Position numbers and translations under genes: made by a program. From the NCBI GenBank assembly GCA_002490635.1, contig DKUJ01000022.1:1-64000 (forward strand): a DNA stretch of 64,000 nt. The letters are read 5' to 3'. Numbering within the stretch: position 1 is the stretch's first letter; every line of letters starts with the position of its first letter. Positions 52,164-59,157 of the stretch are shown here, in pieces. The notes under the pieces were generated by a model. It had not been told where the DNA came from, did not search any database, and saw only the letters and a program-made list of their open reading frames with translations. Origin of the DNA: Porphyromonadaceae bacterium UBA7207 (GTDB lineage: Bacteria > Bacteroidota > Bacteroidia > Bacteroidales > Muribaculaceae).

Positions 52164-52675
52164 TGTGGCGCCTAATGGCGGCATTGGCCGTTGTCGTTGC
52201 CGGCACGTTTGCCGCGTTTGCCCAGTGGACGCGCCTCGACAGCATCGCTCCGGCGGCCGCTGCCAGTCCCTGCTGCGGAGTGTGGCAGATTGTGCCGGAT
52301 GGCGCGCTGGTGAGAATCGAGCCGCAGGCCTTGTCAGGGCAGTTCACGATATCGGTGGTCGACTCTCCCGACTATGCGATAGCTCCGGGCACAGTCATGG
52401 GAACCATGAGCGAGATTGCCGGAAACGGTCGCTATCATGCATCGCTGCTCACACACCCCATGCGCGGAAACGGATCGTCGAGGCGCGACTGCATTGTAGA
52501 GGTGCAGGACAACAATCTCGTTTTCCGGCCCTACCGCGCGCGGACAAGACTCTCGCTGCGCCGCTGGGTTTCGTATCTCTTCCGCATTGCCATCGACCAC
52601 GCCGAAAGTCCCGAAGGACTCGAAGGCGCGGTAAGGATAGCTCCCGGATCCGGTAATATGCCGATTACGCTATGA
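52163..52675 (+). CDS. Exported protein of unknown function
   Basis: 170 residues with an N-terminal hydrophobic segment (MWRLMAALAVVVAGTFAAFA) that is a signal peptide or anchor, then a beta-rich body with CCGVWQIVPDGALVRIEPQ and a basic segment YRARTRLSLRRWVSYLFRIAIDH. I recognise no family. It overlaps the DUF3078 gene by one base and the next gene by four, so it is certainly expressed with them. Confidence 0.72.
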   Translation: MWRLMAALAVVVAGTFAAFAQWTRLDSIAPAAAASPCCGVWQIVPDGALVRIEPQALSGQFTISVVDSPDYAIAPGTVMGTMSEIAGNGRYHASLLTHPMRGNGSSRRDCIVEVQDNNLVFRPYRARTRLSLRRWVSYLFRIAIDHAESPEGLEGAVRIAPGSGNMPITL

Positions 52676-53151
52676 AGACAAAAGCCCTTGCCGTCCTGCT
52701 CCTTTCGGTTTCAGCCCTGAGCACCGTGGCTCAGCGCACCACGCGCCCGCGGTTGCGCCCACAGCCACAGGAACCGTCCATGGAGTTTCCTGCCGCTGCT
52801 CCCTGTATCGTAGTGCCCGACAGCGGCGCCGTGGTGCTGCGAGGCTACGACAAGCCTTTGCGTGCGCGCCGTGAGACTGTTCTTGCCGTGAACAACAGTT
52901 CCGATACCATAGAGGCGCTGTACGTGACATTCAGCTATTTCGACATGAACGGCCGCATGCTCCACCGGCGTTCGCTGCGCCTGCCTGAGGTGTTGCCGCC
53001 ACAGCAGACGCGTATGCTCACCTTCCCCTCCTGGGACACACAGAACACCTACCGCTACCACCTGTCCGCTCCGGCACCACGTTCGGCTGCTGTGCCGTAT
53101 AAAGTCACTGTAAAGGTCGATTCCGTGCAGCTGTACAATAAAACTGAATGA
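52672..53151 (+). CDS. Exported protein of unknown function
   Basis: 159 residues with a signal peptide (MKTKALAVLLLSVSALSTVAQ) and a short Arg/Pro-rich stretch. The mature part (about 60-155) has the strand pattern of a small beta sandwich, FSYFDMNGRMLHRR and YRYHLSAPAP. No recognised family. Four-base overlaps on both sides tie it to the neighbouring exported protein and the EEP hydrolase. Confidence 0.72.
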   Translation: MKTKALAVLLLSVSALSTVAQRTTRPRLRPQPQEPSMEFPAAAPCIVVPDSGAVVLRGYDKPLRARRETVLAVNNSSDTIEALYVTFSYFDMNGRMLHRRSLRLPEVLPPQQTRMLTFPSWDTQNTYRYHLSAPAPRSAAVPYKVTVKVDSVQLYNKTE

Positions 53152-53897
53152 AACATCTCCTTCTCTTTCTTGCCGCTCTTGTGGCCATGCCTCCGGCTGT
53201 CGCAGGCGATTACATGTCTCTGCGGCTTATGACATACAACGTGCACAACTGCATAGGAACCGACCGGCAGACCGACATCGAGCGTATCGCCGCCATTGTG
53301 CGCCGCCAGGCTCCTGATGTGGTGGCCGTGCAGGAAGTCGACAGTGCCACACAACGCAGCGGCGGACGCTATGTGCTCGGCGAACTGGCATCCCTTACAG
53401 GCATGCACGCTAATTTTGCCCGAGCTATCGATTTCCAGGGCGGAGCATACGGTATCGGAGTGCTCTCGAAGCGGAAGCCACTGTCCTGCACCATGTGCCC
53501 GCTGCCTGGGCGCGAGGAGGAGAGGGCGCTGCTTGTGGTGGAATTCCCAGAGTTTTTCTTCGCCTGCACGCATCTGTCGCTCACCGAGACCGACCGTATG
53601 GGCGCCCTCGCCACAATCGAACGTATGGCATCCGGAAGCGGCAAACCCTTCTTCATCGCCGGCGATCTCAACGCAAATCCTGCCGATGGGTTCATGAGCG
53701 CTTTCGGCCAGTCGTTCAATGTCCTTTCAGACCAGACAGAGCACACCTTTCCAGCAACCGAACCGGAAGTGACCATCGACTACATAGCCGTCGACAGGCG
53801 GCATGCAGCCGCGGCAAAAACCGTGAAACAGCAGGTACTTCCGGAGCGTCTCGCCTCCGACCACCGCCCCATAGTGGTGGATATCCTTATCCGTTGA
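53148..53897 (+). CDS. Exported endonuclease/exonuclease/phosphatase family protein
   Basis: 249 residues with a signal peptide (to about residue 20) and all EEP motifs: LMTYNVHNCIG, VVAVQEVDS (catalytic Glu), FACTHLSL, FIAGDLNANP and ASDHRPIVV. A phosphodiesterase of the DNase I/sphingomyelinase fold with unknown substrate; the window encodes a second, longer exported EEP at 20898. It is the last gene of the phoH-to-EEP run and no strong terminator follows immediately. Confidence 0.88.
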   Translation: MKHLLLFLAALVAMPPAVAGDYMSLRLMTYNVHNCIGTDRQTDIERIAAIVRRQAPDVVAVQEVDSATQRSGGRYVLGELASLTGMHANFARAIDFQGGAYGIGVLSKRKPLSCTMCPLPGREEERALLVVEFPEFFFACTHLSLTETDRMGALATIERMASGSGKPFFIAGDLNANPADGFMSAFGQSFNVLSDQTEHTFPATEPEVTIDYIAVDRRHAAAAKTVKQQVLPERLASDHRPIVVDILIR

Positions 53898-53944
53898 ATT
53901 CGGCAAGAAAGTGCAAAATCAACCGGTGCTTCAAACATTTACTA

Positions 53945-54005
53945 TTACACCCTAAAGGGTATAATAGCTGCAATTTAAGGATGGTTTATACCCTTCAGGG
54001 TGTAA
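53945..54005. promoter_or_regulatory. Paired ACCCTnnAGGGT palindromes upstream of gadB
   Basis: ACCCTAAAGGGT (53949-53960) and ACCCTTCAGGGT (53990-54001) are each palindromic in their five-base arms; their 20-base contexts (53945-53964 and 53986-54005) are reverse complements of each other with one mismatch. Centres are 41 bases apart, about four helical turns, as expected for a dimeric regulator binding both sites on one face. The second box lies between the -33-like and -7-like sequences. Confidence 0.6.
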
Positions 54006-54053
54006 TTTACTTTGTTCGGCGGTATGCCGGTGCGGAGGTTGACAAGTTTGGCG

Positions 54054-54077
54054 ACGCGCATCAGATGGCGTTTTTTT
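54054..54077 (+). terminator. Terminator-like hairpin in the gadB upstream region
   Basis: ACGC and CAT (with one bulged G) pair with ATG and GCGT around CAG, immediately followed by seven T (54071-54077). About 35-60 bases after the promoter-like element. Confidence 0.5.
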
Positions 54078-54078
54078 A

Positions 54079-54125
54079 ATCCCGGATATCTTTTCAAGGC
54101 AAGTTATCCGGGATGATTTTTATTA
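54079..54125 (+). terminator. Second terminator-like hairpin before gadB
   Basis: ATCCCGGATA (54079-54088) pairs perfectly with TATCCGGGAT (54105-54114) around a 16-base loop, followed by GATTTTTATTA. It may end the upstream operon, end a short RNA, or act in attenuation of gadB. Confidence 0.6.
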
Positions 54126-54292
54126 TATTTTATACTATACGAGCCAACCAAGTCGATTCCGGAGTGTTCATTAATTGGATGGACTTCCCATCCGGGTTAA
54201 TAGAGTGGCGCCATCGGGTCACGGATTGTTGAACACAATAGCGTTAGTTCTCATTAGCCGCATTTGTCACCAACAATTTAATCCATATAGTT

Positions 54293-55717
54293 ATGTTTGA
54301 CCCTGATTATCGTAAAGGAGACAGCAACAGCACTCCATTCGGACAAGACGCGATGCTCAATCCCGCTCCGGAACAGAAAATACCCGACGGTCCCACCACA
54401 CCGCAGGTAGCGTACCAGATGGTGAAAGACGAGACCTACGCCCAGACTCAGCCCCGGCTGAATCTCGCCACCTTCGTGACAACCTACATGGACGAGTACG
54501 CCACAAAGCTGATGAACGAGGCCATCAACATCAACTATATCGACGAGACCGAGTATCCCCGTGTGGCAGTGATGTGCCAGAAGTGCATCAACATCGTGGC
54601 CAACATGTGGAATACCCCCGAACAGAACCGCTGGAAGACCGGCGCCCTTGCCATAGGCTCGTCGGAAGCATGTATGCTGGGCGGTATCGCCGCGTGGAAA
54701 CGCTGGATCGAACGCCGCAAAAAAGCAGGAAAACCCTACGACAAGCCCAACTTCGTTATTTCCGCCGGCTACCAGGTTGTGTGGGAGAAATTCGCCACTC
54801 TGTGGAATATCGAGATGCGGCAGGTGCCTCTCACCCGGGAGCACACAACACTGGATATCGACCAGGCCATAAAAATGTGCGATGAGAACACTATCTGCGT
54901 GGTGGGCATTGAGGGCGTGACCTGGACAGGCCTTAACGACGATGTGGAAGCCCTCGACGCTGCAATCGACAAATACAATGCCGAGACCGGCAACGAGGTG
55001 TGCATACACATCGACGCGGCAACCGGCGGCTTCATTCTTCCCTTCATCAATCCCGACAAGAAATGGGACTTCCGTCTCAAATGGGTGCTCTCCATCAGCA
55101 CTTCGGGCCACAAGTTCGGTCTGGTATATCCCGGTCTGGGCTGGGTGGTATGGAAGGACAAACAGTATCTGCCGGCCGATATGTCGTTTACCGTGGACTA
55201 CCTCGGCGCCGAAGTCACGCAGGTGGGCCTCAACTACTCACGTCCGGCCGCTCAGATTCTCGGACAGTACTACAACTTCATCCGTCTTGGATTCGAGGGC
55301 TACAGGAACGTGCAGTACAACTCCATGCAGATTGCAAAATACCTGCATGCACAGCTCTCGGCCATGCCCGAATTCGTGCCCTATTCCACAGAGGTGCCCA
55401 ACCCCATCGTTACCTGGCTTATGAAGCCCGAAGTGCAGAACAGCGCCAAATGGACACTCTACGACCTGCAGGACAAGCTCGCCCAGCACGGATGGATGGT
55501 GCCCGCATACGCAATGCCCATAGACATCCAGGACATGGTTGTGATGCGTGTTCTCTGCAAGCAGGGCTTCAGCCGCGACATGTGCGACGAACTTCTCCAC
55601 GACATCACGGCAGCGGTAGCCGAGCTTAACGCGCTCGAATACCCCACACCCACGCGCATAGCCATGGAGAAAAACATACCTTTGGCCACCAAGGCGTTCA
55701 ACCACACCGGCAAATGA
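54293..55717 (+). CDS. gadB: Glutamate decarboxylase
   Basis: 474 residues, the usual GadB length. The PLP-binding lysine is K274 in ISTSGHKFGLVYPGLGW; ATGGFILPF and the N-terminal TPQVAYQMVKDETYAQTQPRLNLATFV are characteristic. The enzyme converts glutamate plus a proton to GABA and CO2 in the cytoplasm, raising internal pH. It heads the gadB-glsA-gadC module and lies behind a structured, possibly regulated leader. The C-terminus retains a histidine (AFNHTGK) in the position that in E. coli GadB seals the active site at neutral pH (by family knowledge). Confidence 0.97.
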   Translation: MFDPDYRKGDSNSTPFGQDAMLNPAPEQKIPDGPTTPQVAYQMVKDETYAQTQPRLNLATFVTTYMDEYATKLMNEAININYIDETEYPRVAVMCQKCINIVANMWNTPEQNRWKTGALAIGSSEACMLGGIAAWKRWIERRKKAGKPYDKPNFVISAGYQVVWEKFATLWNIEMRQVPLTREHTTLDIDQAIKMCDENTICVVGIEGVTWTGLNDDVEALDAAIDKYNAETGNEVCIHIDAATGGFILPFINPDKKWDFRLKWVLSISTSGHKFGLVYPGLGWVVWKDKQYLPADMSFTVDYLGAEVTQVGLNYSRPAAQILGQYYNFIRLGFEGYRNVQYNSMQIAKYLHAQLSAMPEFVPYSTEVPNPIVTWLMKPEVQNSAKWTLYDLQDKLAQHGWMVPAYAMPIDIQDMVVMRVLCKQGFSRDMCDELLHDITAAVAELNALEYPTPTRIAMEKNIPLATKAFNHTGK

Positions 55718-55756
55718 CCATAATGTAAAAAGGCCATCAATATACTGATACACGGA

Positions 55757-55804
55757 ACAGGCGGCAGACAGAATACCACACAAGGCAATCTTCCTGCCGC
55801 CTGT
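55757..55804 (+). other. Long-loop hairpin between gadB and glsA
   Basis: ACAGGCGGCAG (55757-55767) pairs perfectly with CTGCCGCCTGT (55794-55804). There is no T tract, so it is unlikely to be a terminator; it could protect the gadB mRNA end or mask the glsA start about 46 bases on. Confidence 0.5.
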
Positions 55805-55850
55805 CTCGGTATTACCTTCAACCATTTCTATTACCCATACGCTCCCGACC

Positions 55851-56816
55851 ATGGAAAGAACGATTACAGTATCGGATATACGAAAGGCTGCCCAGGAGGC
55901 CTACAACGAAGCCAAGGGCGTAAAGGGCGGCGCCAATGCCGACTACATACCCTATCTGGCAAATATCGACCCGGAGCTGTTCGGGCTGAGTATCACACTT
56001 ACCGACGGCACCTCGTTCAATTTCGGCGACACTGAATACAGGTTCGGCATCGAATCGGTGTCGAAGGTTCCCACCGCCATCCTGGCGATGATACAGCACA
56101 CCCCCGATGGTGTGCTCGAGCGCATCGGCGCTGATGCCACAGGCCTGCCGTTCAATTCTATATTCGCAATCCTGCTGGAGAACGACCACCCGTCGACACC
56201 TCTTGTCAACGCAGGCGCCATAGCCGCATGTTCGATGATAGCTCCGCAGGGCGCCACGGATGATAAATGGAAAGCGATTACCGACAATATAACTGCTCTT
56301 TGCGGCTCGGCACCCGAGCTTATCGACGAACTGTATGAGAGCGAAACGGCCACCAACTTCAACAATCGAGCCATTTCGTGGCTGCTGAAAAACTATGGCC
56401 GCATCTACGATGACGTGGACATAAGCCTCGACCTCTACACCCGCCAGTGTTCGCTCGGCATCACATCGGCACAGCTGGCGGTGATGGGTGCCACCATCGC
56501 CAACAGGGGTCTGAATCCCGTTACGGCGAAGCAGGTGTTCGATCCCGCCATATCTGCAAAGATAACCACCATGATGGCCTCGGTGGGCTTCTACCAGCAC
56601 ACCGGCGACTGGCTGTATACCTCCGGAATCCCCGCCAAGACCGGTGTGGGCGGCGGTGTGATGGGCGTTATGCCAGGCCTGTTCGGCATTGCGGCTTTCG
56701 CTCCGCCTCTCGATGGAGCAGGCAACTCCGTAAAGGCGCAGACCGCCATAAGGCTTCTTATGAGCAAACTCGACCTGGGCATCTTCAGCGGCGACAAGGT
56801 TTCTGTAGTTTCCTGA
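55851..56816 (+). CDS. glsA: Glutaminase A
   Basis: 321 residues, slightly above the usual 300-310. Beta-lactamase-like serine glutaminase: SVSK (S69, K72) supplies the nucleophile and general base, with FNSIFAI, GAIAACSMI and KTGVGGGVMGVMPG as further family blocks. It hydrolyses glutamine to glutamate and ammonia; ammonia itself buffers acid and glutamate feeds GadB. Sits between gadB (133-base gap with a hairpin) and gadC (60-base gap). Confidence 0.95.
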   Translation: MERTITVSDIRKAAQEAYNEAKGVKGGANADYIPYLANIDPELFGLSITLTDGTSFNFGDTEYRFGIESVSKVPTAILAMIQHTPDGVLERIGADATGLPFNSIFAILLENDHPSTPLVNAGAIAACSMIAPQGATDDKWKAITDNITALCGSAPELIDELYESETATNFNNRAISWLLKNYGRIYDDVDISLDLYTRQCSLGITSAQLAVMGATIANRGLNPVTAKQVFDPAISAKITTMMASVGFYQHTGDWLYTSGIPAKTGVGGGVMGVMPGLFGIAAFAPPLDGAGNSVKAQTAIRLLMSKLDLGIFSGDKVSVVS

Positions 56817-56876
56817 TACTATCGCAGCCATATATAAATAACCGTACGAACGTACGACCTCTAAATACTTAACATT

Positions 56877-58493
56877 ATGTCAAATTCACCCGGACAAACA
56901 AAAGCGACAGTCAGGCAGGCTGCCAAAATGGGGGTGTTCACGCTCATAATAATGAACATCGTGGCGGTTGTCTCGCTGCGAGGACTGCCAGCGGAAGCCG
57001 AATATGGAGTAAGCTCCGCATTCTATTATATACTTGCAGCACTTGTTTTCCTGATACCTGTATCTCTTGTGGCCGCCGAACTCGCGGCCATGTTTCCCTA
57101 CCAGCAGGGCGGTATGTTCCGCTGGATAGGCGAGGCCTTCGGCGACAAGGCCGGATTCCTGGGCATATGGCTGCAGTGGATAGAGAGCACCATCTGGTAT
57201 CCTACGGTGCTGACGTTCGGTGCCGTGTCGCTTGCCTTCATAGGCATGGACCATGTGTTCGACATGCATCTTGCAGCCAACAAGTACTACACCATCGTAG
57301 TGGTGCTGGCCATCTACTGGCTCGCTACGCTGATATCACTCAAGGGCATGGGCTGGGTCGGAAAGGTGTCCAAGATAGGCGGTCTTGTGGGCACAATCAT
57401 GCCCGCCGGACTGCTGGTGGTGTGCGCTGTGATATATCTCGCCTCCGGAGGCCAGTCGCAGATGGACTGGCATGGCAACTTCATTCCCGACTTTTCCAAC
57501 TTCGATAATGTTGTTCTGGCGGTATCCATTTTCTTGTTCTATGCCGGCATGGAAATGAGCGGCGTGCACGTAAGGGAAATCAAGAACCCGACAGTCAACT
57601 ACCCCAAGGCAGTGATTATCGGCGCCCTCGCCACGGTTGCCATCTTCATTCTGGGCACCTATGCCCTGGGCGTAATCATTCCGGCCAAGGATATCAACCT
57701 TGTGCAGAGTCTGCTTGTGGGCTTCGACAACTATTTCACCGGGCTTCACATAAAATGGCTCTCTCCTGTTATCGCCATTGCTCTGGCATTCGGTGTGCTC
57801 GCCGGCGTGCTCACATGGGTTGCGGGACCTTCCAAAGGTGTGTTCGCTGTGGGTCAGGCAGGCTATTTGCCGAAGTTCTTCCAGCGGACCAACAAGAACG
57901 GTGTGCAGAAAAACATACTCTATGTGCAGGGCGCTATAGTCACAGTCCTTGCGTTCCTCATGGTGCTTATGCCCTCGGTGCAGAGCTTTTACCAGATACT
58001 CTCGCAGCTTACCTGCATACTCTACCTGATAGCCTATCTGCTCATGTTCGCCGCGGCCTTGCGCCTGCGCTACAAAATGAAGGGCGCACCTCGGCCATAC
58101 AGGCTCGGCAAGCGCGGCAACGGTGTGATGTGGCTCATAGCAGGTGTGGGATTCGTGGGTTCGCTTGTGGCGTTCATATTCAGCTTCTTCCCCCCGAGTC
58201 AGGTGAATATGGGATCCGATGCGGTATGGTTCACCGTACTGATTGCCGGCACCCTTGTGTTCGTTGTGCTTCCATTTATAATACTGAAGTTCAGGAAACC
58301 GTCCTGGGACTCCATGGGCAACAACTTCGTGCCTTTCAGCTGGGACAAGACCCCCGGTGCGGCCGATCTCCGCTTGAGGGCTGCCGAAGAATTCGCCACT
58401 GAAAACGCCGACACAACCCCGGACCACGCCCAGGCATTCCTGACATACGCCAAATCAATAGAAAAACCAGAAACGCCCGCCGGGAATAAGTAA
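56877..58493 (+). CDS. gadC: Glutamate:GABA antiporter
   Basis: 538 residues with about twelve membrane helices of the APC superfamily. The N-terminal GVFTLIIMNIVAVVSLRGLPAEAEYG, the GGMFRWIGEAFG loop and the AGPSKGVFAVGQAGYLPKFFQ segment mark the GadC subgroup. It swaps external glutamate for internal GABA, completing the proton-consuming cycle. The roughly 50-residue polar C-terminus could be the pH-gating plug known from E. coli GadC; that role is inferred. A bidirectional terminator follows. Confidence 0.95.
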   Translation: MSNSPGQTKATVRQAAKMGVFTLIIMNIVAVVSLRGLPAEAEYGVSSAFYYILAALVFLIPVSLVAAELAAMFPYQQGGMFRWIGEAFGDKAGFLGIWLQWIESTIWYPTVLTFGAVSLAFIGMDHVFDMHLAANKYYTIVVVLAIYWLATLISLKGMGWVGKVSKIGGLVGTIMPAGLLVVCAVIYLASGGQSQMDWHGNFIPDFSNFDNVVLAVSIFLFYAGMEMSGVHVREIKNPTVNYPKAVIIGALATVAIFILGTYALGVIIPAKDINLVQSLLVGFDNYFTGLHIKWLSPVIAIALAFGVLAGVLTWVAGPSKGVFAVGQAGYLPKFFQRTNKNGVQKNILYVQGAIVTVLAFLMVLMPSVQSFYQILSQLTCILYLIAYLLMFAAALRLRYKMKGAPRPYRLGKRGNGVMWLIAGVGFVGSLVAFIFSFFPPSQVNMGSDAVWFTVLIAGTLVFVVLPFIILKFRKPSWDSMGNNFVPFSWDKTPGAADLRLRAAEEFATENADTTPDHAQAFLTYAKSIEKPETPAGNK

Positions 58494-58564
58494 GGCCACT
58501 CCGCATATCTGAAATCATTTTATTCCTGCCGGATTAAAGTCTTGACCAGACAAACCGGACACAG

Positions 58565-58602
58565 AAAACCTCAGAACTGCGTGGCAGTCTGAGGTTTTTT
58601 GT
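58565..58602. terminator. Bidirectional terminator between gadC and tmRNA
   Basis: 58565-58580 pairs with 58584-58598 around GTG with one bulged A; a T tract follows on the plus strand and AAAA (T on the minus strand) precedes it. It can serve both gadC and the converging tmRNA. Confidence 0.8.
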
Positions 58603-58622
58603 GTCCGAAAAAATGTTTCAAG

Positions 58623-59020
58623 TGGAGCTGGAGGGATTCGAACCCTCGTCCAAACGCGGAATCAATGAGCTTTCTACGTGCGTAGTTTCAAGTTGATTTT
58701 CGAGCTGCGCCAGGCCTGAAACTACCAAACGCAGCCTTATCCTCTAAGATTTCGGCTTCCTCCCGAGGCTTCCGGAAGCCTATTTCCGATATTCCTGCAC
58801 CGCCTTGTCGATTAGTCTCGGAAAAAGGACAATCGGGCGATGTCTTGTCGCTGCAACTGTTGCGGCGATTAAGCTGATCTACTGTACTTCAATCAAGCAG
58901 CAAGAGCGTAGTTATTTTCGCCATTTAGAATTGCTGAAAGCCTGATATTAAAGAGCATAGACTTCAAAGCTCTGCACGCTTACCCACCGCTTCTACACGC
59001 TGTCAAAACCGGTCAGCCCC
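58623..59020 (-). ncRNA. ssrA: Transfer-messenger RNA (ssrA)
   Basis: About 398 bases. The 5' end GGGGCTGACCGG and 3' end TTCGAATCCCTCCAGCTCC form the alanine-tRNA-like half, with the seven-pair acceptor stem (GGGGCTG with CAGCTCC) closing exactly at 59020 and 58624-58630. The base after the stem is A (discriminator), followed by CT rather than CCA, so the CCA end is not encoded. The internal tag frame (58893-58922) reads GENNYALAA then TGA. tmRNA with SmpB rescues stalled ribosomes and marks the product for proteolysis. Confidence 0.95.
58893..58922 (-). other. tmRNA proteolysis tag frame
   Basis: GGC GAA AAT AAC TAC GCT CTT GCT GCT TGA encodes GENNYALAA and stop; the resume codon is GGC after the usual AAT context. 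Confidence 0.9.
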
Positions 59021-59054
59021 GTTTTTTTGCGCCATAATCGATGGTTGTAGTCTG

Positions 59055-59062
59055 CAAATATA
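59055..59062 (-). promoter_or_regulatory. Candidate -7 element of the tmRNA promoter
   Basis: TATATTTG on the minus strand, exact consensus, about 35 bases before the mature 5' end, consistent with a precursor leader removed by RNase P. Confidence 0.55.
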
Positions 59063-59157
59063 TGGATTATCCGCCAAAGAACGTGCATTTTATTGATTTT
59101 TAACTACCGGATAAATCAGCTGACATACTACTGTGAATATTAAATCTGTTATTCCAT

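Larger units (their letters stand above)
53898..54292. other. Regulatory-looking gap before gadB
   Basis: No protein gene. From left to right: two palindromic boxes (53949-53960, 53990-54001), a weak promoter-like pair (TTTA at 53985-53988; TTACTTTG at 54007-54014), a small hairpin with a seven-T tail (54054-54077), a second hairpin (54079-54114) with a T-rich tail, and a third short stem (54177-54193) nearer gadB. Confidence 0.65.
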
